9,027 nt of DNA. Source: Desulfobacteraceae bacterium. GTDB lineage: Bacteria > Desulfobacterota > DSM-4660 > Desulfatiglandales > Desulfatiglandaceae. A program made the translations under genes and the position numbers. The notes below the pieces were generated by a model that saw only the letters and a list, made by a program, of their open reading frames with translations, ran no database searches and had not been told where the DNA came from. Positions 1 through 6,157 of this stretch are shown piece after piece (the stretch's first letter is position 1; each line of letters begins with the position of its first letter). Location of the stretch: positions 1 through 9,027 of the forward strand of contig DAOVUP010000033.1 of assembly GCA_030632525.1 (NCBI GenBank), in the 5' to 3' direction.

Positions 1-366
1 GTCTGCGATGTGGCCCTCCTCATCCGAAAATATGCAAAAGGGGGCAGGAGGGATAAACTTGACGCCGTTGTCCTGGACCTTTACACCGGCCCCTATACCC
101 GGACCCACAAAAAAGACGACCCGATCTACGGGAGCACTGCTATCGATACTACGCGTACCGCTCTCAAACCCGACGGGATATTCGCCGTGTGGGGGGAAGA
201 CTACGACGCCGGATTTGAAAAGCGCTTGCGTGCAGCAGGCTTCGCCGTGACCATCGAGCGGCTGGGCCGAAGCGGACCCCGGCATGTGGTTTATATGGGA
301 AAACTCCGGCTCTCCCGGAAAAAAATAAATCGGAAAGGGAAAGAAAAAGGCCCCAGAAAGAGATGA
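1..366 (+). CDS. Spermidine-synthase-like protein, C-terminal part (5' end outside window)
   Basis: The reading frame is open from base 1 (Val-Cys-Asp-Val...) to the TGA at 364-366, so the true start lies to the left and about 121 residues are visible. The visible part matches the C-terminal half of the class I SAM-methyltransferase fold as used by spermidine/spermine synthase-like proteins. It has a strand ending in VVLDLYTGP (the acidic post-strand loop near the substrate), then DPIYGSTAI, a helix ending ALKPDG, the strand IFAVWGE, and a closing GFAV...GPRHVVYMGKL strand pair. The last ~20 residues are a very basic Lys/Arg tail. The stop overlaps the recQ start in ATGA (363-366), which points to co-transcription and coupled translation. 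Family membership is inferred from this pattern. Whether it is a true aminopropyltransferase or a relative with another substrate cannot be told, because the SAM-binding N-terminal half is missing. Confidence 0.72.
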   Translation, partial: VCDVALLIRKYAKGGRRDKLDAVVLDLYTGPYTRTHKKDDPIYGSTAIDTTRTALKPDGIFAVWGEDYDAGFEKRLRAAGFAVTIERLGRSGPRHVVYMGKLRLSRKKINRKGKEKGPRKR

Positions 367-2603
367 CCGATTACCAAAACCCAAAAGGCCCTCCTGATTT
401 ACCTCCTTTGGATGAACCGCCACCCCATTCGGATGATGAGTATTTTGGGTACGATCCCGCATTAGACAATTTGGATGCAATGGATCACGGTTATGAGAAA
501 AGTAAAAAAGTTTTCCTCGACGGACAAAAACAGACCGACACCACACTCCGTGACAAAAAGCGCAAATCTGGTAGCCTAAAAAACATTTTAGAGGAAGTAT
601 TTCATTTTGATTCCTTCAGACCCTATCAGGAAAGGGTCTGCGAATCTGTCACCAGAGGGAATGATCTCCTCCTTGTGATGCCCACGGGTTCCGGCAAGTC
701 ATTATGCTATCAGCTCCCCGGGATTGCCCGCAAAGGAACAACCCTTGTGGTAAGCCCCCTTATTGCCTTGATGGAGGATCAGACAGCGGGTCTGAGACAG
801 CAGGGCCTTGATGCGGAGAGGATTCATTCCGGCCGCACACGTCTTCAGTCCCGTCGGGTCTGCCGGGACTATCTTGACGGCAAACTGGATTTTCTCTTTA
901 TCGCTCCCGAGAGGTTGTCGGTCCCAGGATTTCCTGAGATGCTTGCCAGACGGAAACCGGTCCTTATTGCAATAGATGAGGCCCACTGCATATCCCAGTG
1001 GGGTCATGATTTCAGACCCGACTACCGCCTTCTGGGGGAAAGGCTCCCAATCCTTCGCCCTTCACCTCTCATCGCCATGACAGCGACAGCTACACCAAGG
1101 GTCCAAAAAGACATAATCCAACAGCTCGGGGTGGATGGGGCGGAGATGTGCATCCACGGGTTCAGGAGGACAAATATCGCTATTGAGTTGGTGGAACTCC
1201 TTCCATCGGAAAGGTCCCAAAAGGTCTTGGAGATCCTTCAAAAGAAAGAATTCACACCAGCCATTATCTATGCACCAACAAGACAAAAGACCGAAACCCT
1301 GGCCCATGAGCTTGGGAATCTGCTCTCTGTAGCGCCCTACCATGCAGGACTGTCATCAGAGATAAGAGACAAGGTACAGACATCCTTTCTAAAAGGAGAA
1401 CTTGATGCGATTGTTGCAACCATCGCCTTCGGTATGGGTATTGATAAACCGGATATACGTACCGTGATCCATACTGCTTTGCCCGGAAGTCTGGAAGGAT
1501 ACTACCAGGAAATCGGTCGTGCAGGTCGTGATGGCAAGCCTTCCCGCGCGATTCTCCTGCACTCTTATGGCGACCGACGTGTTCACCAGTTCTTCCACGA
1601 AAAGAGTTATCCTTCTGAAAAGATTCTGAAAGGCATCCATGAGCGGCTTAAGCAAAATAAGAGACCTTTGGAGAGCCTGCGTCATGAATTGAATATGGAT
1701 CAGGAGGAGTTTGACATAGCACTGGAAAAACTCTGGATCCATGGAGGCGCCCTGGTTGATCCTGATGAGACGGTACGCCGGGGGCATAACAAGTGGCATA
1801 TTACCTATAAGACCCAGAGCGATCACAGACTCAGCCAGATTGATGAGATGTCACGTTTTTCCGGATCTTTTTCCTGCCGTATGCTTTATCTGGTCCGGCA
1901 TTTTGGCGACCGTGAAGATAGTGGATATAAATGCGGTCTGTGTGATTTCTGCGCCCCTGAAAAGGCAATGGCATCCGTGTCTCGTAAACCTGACAGACAA
2001 GAGGATCGTATCATAAGGGAGTTAATCTCTACCCTGAAGAGTGTTGGCAGTATTGGCACCGGGAAGCTTTATAATAGCGTCTGTCCCGGTTCTGTTCTGC
2101 CGCGGTCGGACTTTGAAAATCTTCTAAGGGCCCTTGCCAAGGGCGATCTGATAGCACTTAGCGAGCATGCTTTTGAAAAAGAAGGGAAACTTATTCACTA
2201 TAAAAGGGCGGAGCTTGCAAGGGGGGGGTATTCTTTTGATCCTGAAGATATCAAGTCCTTGGACATAACATCCCAGGGCGGGGTTAAAAGGCCGGAGGGA
2301 AAAACAGGGAGCTCAGGGAAAAAGAGAAATACCCGCAAGGTGATCAGACGTCCCGGATCCGGTGCATCGGAGAATCCAGGGCTGAATGATACCCTTAGAG
2401 AATGGCGTATGGGTATGGCCAGAAAAAGGGGACTTCCGGCCTTTCGTATCTTTACAAACAAGGTCCTGGACAACCTGGCATCAGACCTGCCCACATCATA
2501 TGATGAATTGCATATGGTGAATGGTGTCGGGCCATATTTTGTAAAAAGGTATGGGAAAGAGGTCATCCGGATTATAAAGACGTATTTGGAGCAAAAGAAA
2601 TGA
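363..2603 (+). CDS. recQ: ATP-dependent DNA helicase RecQ
   Basis: A 746-residue RecQ-family 3'-5' DNA helicase, used in recombination and replication-fork repair. Motifs in order: motif 0 FRPYQ (85-89), Walker A MPTGSGKS (106-113, Lys112), DEAH (205-208) running into the RecQ aromatic-rich loop CISQWGHDFRPDY, motif III TATATP (240-245), FGMGIDKPD in the second RecA lobe, and motif VI QEIGRAGRDG (382-391). A zinc site follows with Cys505, Cys524, Cys527 and Cys530, then the RQC winged-helix region (~540-630), a basic low-complexity linker (~638-672) and a C-terminal HRDC domain (~675-746). The first ~70 residues are a Pro/acidic extension that E. coli RecQ lacks. The ATG at 363 has only a weak ribosome site but overlaps the preceding stop (ATGA), so translation is probably coupled; a later Met (residue 40) is possible. 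A run of eight G at 2221-2228 lies in the RQC-HRDC region. Confidence 0.96.
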   Translation: MTDYQNPKGPPDLPPLDEPPPHSDDEYFGYDPALDNLDAMDHGYEKSKKVFLDGQKQTDTTLRDKKRKSGSLKNILEEVFHFDSFRPYQERVCESVTRGNDLLLVMPTGSGKSLCYQLPGIARKGTTLVVSPLIALMEDQTAGLRQQGLDAERIHSGRTRLQSRRVCRDYLDGKLDFLFIAPERLSVPGFPEMLARRKPVLIAIDEAHCISQWGHDFRPDYRLLGERLPILRPSPLIAMTATATPRVQKDIIQQLGVDGAEMCIHGFRRTNIAIELVELLPSERSQKVLEILQKKEFTPAIIYAPTRQKTETLAHELGNLLSVAPYHAGLSSEIRDKVQTSFLKGELDAIVATIAFGMGIDKPDIRTVIHTALPGSLEGYYQEIGRAGRDGKPSRAILLHSYGDRRVHQFFHEKSYPSEKILKGIHERLKQNKRPLESLRHELNMDQEEFDIALEKLWIHGGALVDPDETVRRGHNKWHITYKTQSDHRLSQIDEMSRFSGSFSCRMLYLVRHFGDREDSGYKCGLCDFCAPEKAMASVSRKPDRQEDRIIRELISTLKSVGSIGTGKLYNSVCPGSVLPRSDFENLLRALAKGDLIALSEHAFEKEGKLIHYKRAELARGGYSFDPEDIKSLDITSQGGVKRPEGKTGSSGKKRNTRKVIRRPGSGASENPGLNDTLREWRMGMARKRGLPAFRIFTNKVLDNLASDLPTSYDELHMVNGVGPYFVKRYGKEVIRIIKTYLEQKK

Positions 2604-2648
2604 CCCAAGGTTTAAAAAGTTGGGGCCATGCAGAGTCCGCAGTCTCCG

Positions 2649-2675
2649 GTCTGGACCTTTCTCCAGACATTTTTT
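2649..2675 (+). terminator. Rho-independent terminator after recQ
   Basis: A perfect 7-bp inverted repeat, GTCTGGA (2649-2655) and TCCAGAC (2662-2668), encloses a 6-base loop and is followed by A and six T (2670-2675). It sits 46 bases after the recQ stop and faces plus-strand transcription. The T tract overlaps the stop codon of the convergent acyl-CoA dehydrogenase gene (2674-2676). On the minus strand the hairpin has no T tract directly behind it, so it should work mainly for recQ. Confidence 0.8.
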
Positions 2676-4389
2676 ATTCGTTCATGGCGTATTCGCCATC
2701 AAGGGCAAACACGTATTTTCCCCAGACTCTCTGATATTGGGTATCGTCCTGGACGGCCTTGATGAGCATAATTTCCTTGCAGAAAGGGCGCTGTTCGTCC
2801 CTGGTGTTGTGGTTGCCGTATATCTGCAGTGCGAAGCTGGCGAAGTCGCGCACCATGAAGTCGAATATCTGGTTGATGATGTCGGGTTCCACGTCTTCGA
2901 GTTTTGCCTGTTCGAGAATAAGCTGTCCATAGACAACGATAGAGAACATCTCACCCAGGGGCAGAGAGAAAGAAGGATCCATGTCCTGCATCTTGTCCGG
3001 ACCGGCCTTTTCCACCAACTCCTTGAAGATCTCGATCTGCTTTATAAAGGTCGCAACGTTGGGCAGATCTTTGTTCGCCTCGAACACCGGTGCGTAATCA
3101 TGGAACTGGACCTTCCCCAGGCCCTTGGTAGGACCCTGGTTGAACAGGAACAGGTCATCATTGAATGAGAAGTCGGGTTCAACAGGTTCATATTCGGCCG
3201 GATTGAAGAAATAGCTCTTCATGAACTTGCGGATAAGCTGGATATTTACGTGCACCGTTCCTTCGAGTTTGGAAGGGCCACGTATATCGGCGGCTGCCAT
3301 GTGGAAGTAGGTGTCCTTTTCAAAGCCCTTGGCCGCGATGACATCCCATAGCAGGTTGATTACGTCTTCAGACTGGAGGGTAACCTTCATCTTGCTCGTG
3401 GGGTTGTAGAGCAGGTAGCGGCGGTCATCTTCATTGGCTCCTCTGAAGTAGTCGGTTGACCGTCTTTGGTAGAGCTTCATTGCCACCAGACGCAGCCATG
3501 CATCCATGAAGTTTTTACGCACGTGCGGCATATCTGTAACACGCATACCGTAGAGTATGCGGTTTGCGGCATGGGTGATAGCCTCATAGAAGCAGTGTTC
3601 GGACACTCCGATAGATGCGGGACCGATGTTGAATTTGCCGATGTTTACGGTGTTGAGTGACGAATCCCAGGCATGAGAGCCGCGAGAGAGTATGTCATCC
3701 TCGGTAATGGGATAGTCGTGCAGCGCAAAGTTGGATACGTATTCCTGGTGGGAGATAACGTTTTTCTTCAACTCATAGGCCTTGTGGTGGTAGTTGGTGA
3801 CGAAGTAGGTATAATCATCGGTTCCGTCCTTGATCTTTCCCAGGGTGGATACCATCTCGGCCTCATTTCCGTTGCCAATGTAGTACTTTTCGCCATTGGC
3901 AACCCATGTTCCATCATCTTTGGGTGTGAGGGTCGTCTCTGTGGAGTAGATGTCTGCACCGTGGTTCCTCTCGGAAAGCCCGAAGGCAAAGATCGCCCCC
4001 TCCTTGAGGAGCCTGGCTGCCTTCTTCTTAGCCTTCTCGTTCGGGCTCATCCAGATGGGCCCCAGACCCAGGATCGTCACCTGGAAACAGTACCAATAGC
4101 CCAGACCATAGAACGCCAGCAACTCGCTGTATTCGCTGTTTCGCGCCGTGTCCCAGCGGCAGTCCTTATCACCGGCTGCGTATTTTTTAGGGGTGAGCAG
4201 CTTGGCGAAGATCTGCTCTTTACCAATGAAATCGACAAATTCCTTGTACCAGACCTTTTTGTTGTAGTCGTCAAGAAGCTGTGCTTTCCCCGTATTCTCG
4301 AAGAAATCAATGGTCTTTTCCATGACAGCGCGGGAACCATCATCTGCCATAAGGCTTTTGTACTTCTTAGGCTGAATTAAAAAATTCAT
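2674..4389 (-). CDS. Acyl-CoA dehydrogenase, long (VLCAD-like) form
   Basis: A 571-residue flavoprotein of the acyl-CoA dehydrogenase family, which introduces a trans-2,3 double bond into acyl-CoA and passes electrons to an electron-transfer flavoprotein. An N-terminal helical domain covers ~1-130. The flavin-contact segment FGLSERNHGAD (136-146) stands in for the usual TEPxxGSD, followed by GEKYYIGNG (166-174) in the beta domain. The C-terminal helical domain contains the arginine-ending helix HAANR and a RGPSKLEGT segment (370-378). Glu376 in LEGT aligns with the catalytic base of medium-chain acyl-CoA dehydrogenase. About 195 residues follow this Glu, many more than in 380-residue family members, giving a layout like VLCAD/ACAD9. 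The start is well supported: AAAGGAGA lies about 9 bases before the ATG. No ETF or CoA-ligase gene is nearby, but a MaoC hydratase remnant lies upstream on the same strand. Chain-length or substrate preference cannot be read. Confidence 0.92.
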   Translation of the reverse strand: MNFLIQPKKYKSLMADDGSRAVMEKTIDFFENTGKAQLLDDYNKKVWYKEFVDFIGKEQIFAKLLTPKKYAAGDKDCRWDTARNSEYSELLAFYGLGYWYCFQVTILGLGPIWMSPNEKAKKKAARLLKEGAIFAFGLSERNHGADIYSTETTLTPKDDGTWVANGEKYYIGNGNEAEMVSTLGKIKDGTDDYTYFVTNYHHKAYELKKNVISHQEYVSNFALHDYPITEDDILSRGSHAWDSSLNTVNIGKFNIGPASIGVSEHCFYEAITHAANRILYGMRVTDMPHVRKNFMDAWLRLVAMKLYQRRSTDYFRGANEDDRRYLLYNPTSKMKVTLQSEDVINLLWDVIAAKGFEKDTYFHMAAADIRGPSKLEGTVHVNIQLIRKFMKSYFFNPAEYEPVEPDFSFNDDLFLFNQGPTKGLGKVQFHDYAPVFEANKDLPNVATFIKQIEIFKELVEKAGPDKMQDMDPSFSLPLGEMFSIVVYGQLILEQAKLEDVEPDIINQIFDFMVRDFASFALQIYGNHNTRDEQRPFCKEIMLIKAVQDDTQYQRVWGKYVFALDGEYAMNE

Positions 4390-4554
4390 AAAAAACTATC
4401 TCCTTTCCTGATTTCTCTTTATAGTATAGAAACATAAAAACTAATACCCGATGAAAACATCAACGGCAATGCAATTTCAATACATGAACACAGGTAAAAA
4501 GTAAATGTTTTTGAGATTTTTATGATTGGGTCTTTTTTGTTTAATATTGGTTTC

Positions 4555-4575
4555 AAAAAACGCAGGGAGACTGCC
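4555..4575 (-). terminator. Possible weak terminator after the MaoC remnant
   Basis: Read on the minus strand, GCAG and CTGC form a 4-bp GC-rich stem around a 5-base loop, followed by G and six T. It lies about 30 bases after the stop of the MaoC fragment and in the right orientation to end its transcript before the acyl-CoA dehydrogenase gene. The stem is short, so this is a tentative call. The rest of the 213-base gap 4390-4602 is AT-rich and holds the ACAD ribosome site (4399-4407) and a small inverted repeat at 4448-4466 (GATG-AAAA-CATC core). No clear promoter pair was found there. Confidence 0.35.
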
Positions 4576-4602
4576 CATTAATTCCTTCCTTTCTTTTGCA
4601 TT

Positions 4603-4832
4603 TCATCTGCTCACGGGAGCTTTGTCTCGTTTCGGCACCCACACAACACCACGCCCTAAGGCCACCACGGTTTCACCCACGCAGCACTCTCCATCCAGAT
4701 ACATCCTTTGTTTTTCCTGATCTATTTCTGTGACGGTCACCCTTGCCCTAACCGTCTCTCCCAGATGCACCGGCTTGACGAACTTCATATCCTGACTCAT
4801 GTAGGCGCATCCCGCCCTGGTAAACGGGTATC
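4603..4832 (-). pseudogene. MaoC-like (R)-enoyl-CoA hydratase, 3' remnant
   Basis: The minus-strand frame encodes YMSQDMKFVKPVHLGETV followed by RARVTVTEIDQEKQRMYLDG and a VVALGRGVVWVP ending. This is the C-terminal third of the hotdog fold of MaoC/PhaJ-type hydratases, whose usual form is (LPGxGxxY)LSQxLKFLxPVxxGDTV. The frame has a stop at about 4831-4833, and only ~75 codons remain of a domain normally ~130-150 residues long. The motif expected just before YMSQ, TRLPGRDAP, is present but in the neighbouring frame, so at least one single-base shift lies near 4801-4810. Nothing upstream of that resembles the rest of MaoC; instead the 3' end of the RelA/SpoT-like gene begins 14 bases away. 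ATG codons exist at 4800 and 4788, but the first sits inside the conserved motif and has no good ribosome site, so a genuine small protein is unlikely. Its strand matches the downstream acyl-CoA dehydrogenase, suggesting a former beta-oxidation cluster. Confidence 0.75.
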
Positions 4833-4845
4833 AAAATGAAAGTAG

Positions 4846-5682
4846 TCAATTTTCAGCCCTATGGAGACCGGTCTGTCCCCTTTGGAAGGCTGCCTTGTAG
4901 AACTGTTTTTGCTCACAATTGAGTCGATCGATCGTTGCCCGTTCTTTCGGCGTAAGCACCCGCCCCTCACGGGCAGCAGCTGCTTCAATGCTGCGGACCT
5001 GTTCGTACTTCTTATGCCCCTCACCCATACTATACCTCAGAATTTTCCTGAGATGCAGCTGCAATTCGATAATATGGTGGTTGGACGTGCGCAAATTCAA
5101 GTGGATATTCCAAAATCCAGTGGCCAAAGGATCGATAGCACGGTCTTTCATCCGTACAACGTCATAGCCGTGCAGAATAAGAAATTGGAGGGCATGGTAT
5201 ACGGCGTCAACGGTAGGGTACTCTATAGAACTGCGGGCAATATCCATGAGTCCTGAAGCATCTCCTCCCAATTCAGCCGCAATTTTCTCCTGGGCCCTCT
5301 TTTTTCCTTTTAGCCCCCCTCCCGGAGGAAAGACGGCGGTTCCTCCTGTGAGCTTTGCCAGGGTCCGGGTAATCCTTCTGGACTCCACTTCAGCTACTGC
5401 GGCTTCCGTGTAGAGAGTCGCAAGATCATTGCTATCCTGGCGGACAGCATGATCTCCGACCCTGGCCCTAACCTGCGCTTGTGCCCATAAGCTAATAGCC
5501 GCCTGTCTCGAGGTAAGGTTGTAGACAACTGGCTGTTTTGGGTCTTGGATAACGTCAGGGCATTTGGTCTGGCCGCGTTCCTGCGCAATAGCAGGAAGAA
5601 GATTCCAGCCAAGCAGGATAATGATAAAAAAGAAAACATGCACTGATAGCTGCAAACGTTGATGTATTGAGTTTCGTTTCAT
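4846..5682 (-). CDS. Exported RelA/SpoT-like nucleotidyltransferase-fold protein
   Basis: A 278-residue protein counted from the ATG at 5682. It opens with a signal peptide: MKRN, basic residues, a hydrophobic core VFFFIIILLGWNLLP, and an AIA|QE cleavage site near residue 33. The mature part starts with a Gln/Ala-rich helical region. From ~124 it carries a segment typical of RelA/SpoT-like domains seen in some polymorphic and phage-associated toxins: LKGKKRAQEKIA, DIARSSIEY (Asp147), VVRMKDR (173-181), GFWNIHLNL (189-197), ELQLH (Glu206-Gln208) and GEGHKKYEQVRS (220-231). In (p)ppGpp synthetases the equivalents are the Mg-binding Asp, the GYRSxH segment, the catalytic Glu of vEiQiRT and the HxxYK turn. 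The fold assignment is by motif and enzymatic activity is not established. The start at 5682 is preferred because it begins the signal peptide; a TTG at 5739 lies inside the promoter. No partner or immunity gene is adjacent. Confidence 0.7.
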   Translation of the reverse strand: MKRNSIHQRLQLSVHVFFFIIILLGWNLLPAIAQERGQTKCPDVIQDPKQPVVYNLTSRQAAISLWAQAQVRARVGDHAVRQDSNDLATLYTEAAVAEVESRRITRTLAKLTGGTAVFPPGGGLKGKKRAQEKIAAELGGDASGLMDIARSSIEYPTVDAVYHALQFLILHGYDVVRMKDRAIDPLATGFWNIHLNLRTSNHHIIELQLHLRKILRYSMGEGHKKYEQVRSIEAAAAREGRVLTPKERATIDRLNCEQKQFYKAAFQRGQTGLHRAEN

Positions 5683-5710
5683 AACGTAATTCCGATCTCC
5701 CATTGGATAA

Positions 5711-5739
5711 AAGATAGCACAATCTTCCTTTTGATTCAA
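5711..5739 (-). promoter_or_regulatory. Sigma-70-type promoter of the RelA/SpoT-like gene
   Basis: On the minus strand a -35 box TTGAAT (5734-5739) and a -10 box TATCTT (5711-5716) are separated by exactly 17 bases, and the -10 is preceded by TGC (extended -10). Each hexamer matches consensus at four of six positions. Transcription would begin near 5703-5704, leaving about 20 bases before the ATG at 5682. That rules out the TTG at 5739 as a start and makes the ATG at 5703 possible only on a nearly leaderless message. Confidence 0.55.
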
Positions 5740-5753
5740 ATTGTGATCAATTT
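5738..5753. promoter_or_regulatory. Inverted repeat overlapping the -35 box (possible operator)
   Basis: AAATTG (5738-5743), a TGAT spacer and CAATTT (5748-5753) form a perfect 6-4-6 inverted repeat. It overlaps the edge of the -35 hexamer of the divergently placed RelA/SpoT-like gene and extends upstream of it, a position used by both repressors and activators. No regulator gene lies in the window, so binding is only a possibility. Confidence 0.35.
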
Positions 5754-5984
5754 CTCCGAGGTAATAGGGGCATCAACAAATGGGGCTGGCTTTTTAGACT
5801 CAATTAAGTTATTCTTAGCCGTGGTGTGTGCATCCTTTTTGTTAAATGTTTTTTGTTTTCCAGGACTTGAGATATGTCCCGGAATGATACACCACATAAA
5901 CCTGTCAAACACAACTTTCGATTATATCTCCCTTCTAATGGGAAGAATATGAGTAAGTTTTATCAAACAGGGGGACGTCACAAC
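5754..5984. other. AT-rich intergenic stretch without recognisable content
   Basis: Between the promoter region of the RelA/SpoT-like gene and the miniature element there are about 230 bases rich in T runs. Short plus-strand open frames cross it, but they lack a ribosome site and any recognisable protein pattern. One of them continues into the inserted repeat element. No RNA gene, terminator or further promoter was found. The promoter of the MORN-repeat gene is expected here or inside the repeat element but could not be located. Confidence 0.5.
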
Positions 5985-6126
5985 GAGACCTTTGAAAAAT
6001 GTTCAATTTTAGTCAAGATCAAGGAAGGCAAGAATTTCAACCACAGGAATATATTAGATATTTCGAGGATTGAAATTTGAGCCTGACGCCGAGATTGGCT
6101 AAAAGGGGGCGTTTTGCAAAGGTCTC
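5985..6126. mobile_element. 142-bp MITE-like element with ACAAC target duplication
   Basis: The left end GAGACCTTTGAAAAATG (5985-6001) and the reverse complement of the right end, GAGACCTTTGCAAAACG (6110-6126), match at 15 of 17 positions. Symmetry continues inward: TTTTAG at 6007-6012 pairs with CTAAAA at 6099-6104, and AATTTCAA at 6033-6040 pairs with TTGAAATT at 6070-6077. The whole element could therefore fold into one long imperfect hairpin with its apex near 6055. Both ends are flanked by the same five bases, ACAAC (5980-5984 and 6127-6131), as expected for a target-site duplication. It has no coding capacity, so it would depend on a transposase supplied elsewhere. It ends 31 bases before the start of the MORN-repeat gene and may influence that gene's 5' leader. 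Confidence 0.85.
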
Positions 6127-6144
6127 ACAACCCCGATTGTTAAT

Positions 6145-6150
6145 GGAGGG
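6145..6150 (+). promoter_or_regulatory. Ribosome binding site that sets the MORN gene start
   Basis: GGAGGG sits seven bases before the GTG at 6158. This spacing selects the GTG rather than the in-frame ATG at 6143, which overlaps the site itself, or the TTG at 6077, which lies inside the mobile element. Confidence 0.75.
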
Positions 6151-6157
6151 ATGTAAA

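Noticed and set aside
3673..4380. A 235-codon plus-strand open frame opposite the acyl-CoA dehydrogenase gene
   Set aside because: It is an antisense shadow. The minus-strand protein has clear family motifs and a strong ribosome site, while this frame has no recognisable pattern or ribosome site. The same applies to the 182-codon frame at 2620-3168.
4396..4440. Promoter for the acyl-CoA dehydrogenase gene around TATACT/TATAAA on the minus strand
   Set aside because: The -10-like sequences are present, but no -35 hexamer of acceptable quality lies 16-18 bases upstream, so no call was made.
4603..4800. Reading the MaoC fragment as a genuine 65-residue protein starting at the ATG at 4800
   Set aside because: The ATG falls within the conserved YMSQDMKF motif, the ribosome site is poor, and the motif expected just before it is present but frameshifted, which fits decay better.
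5683..5739. Starting the RelA/SpoT-like protein at TTG 5739 or ATG 5703
   Set aside because: The TTG lies inside the -35 box. The ATG at 5703 is at the predicted transcript start without a ribosome site, and both put charged residues ahead of a normal signal peptide.
5731..6080. Short plus-strand open frames in the intergenic region (5731-5952 and 5874-6080)
   Set aside because: They have no ribosome site and no recognisable protein pattern; the second runs into the inserted repeat element.
6077..6157. Upstream starts of the MORN gene (TTG 6077, ATG 6143)
   Set aside because: The first lies inside the mobile element and the second overlaps the ribosome site. GGAGGG before the GTG at 6158 has ideal spacing and leaves a clean signal peptide.
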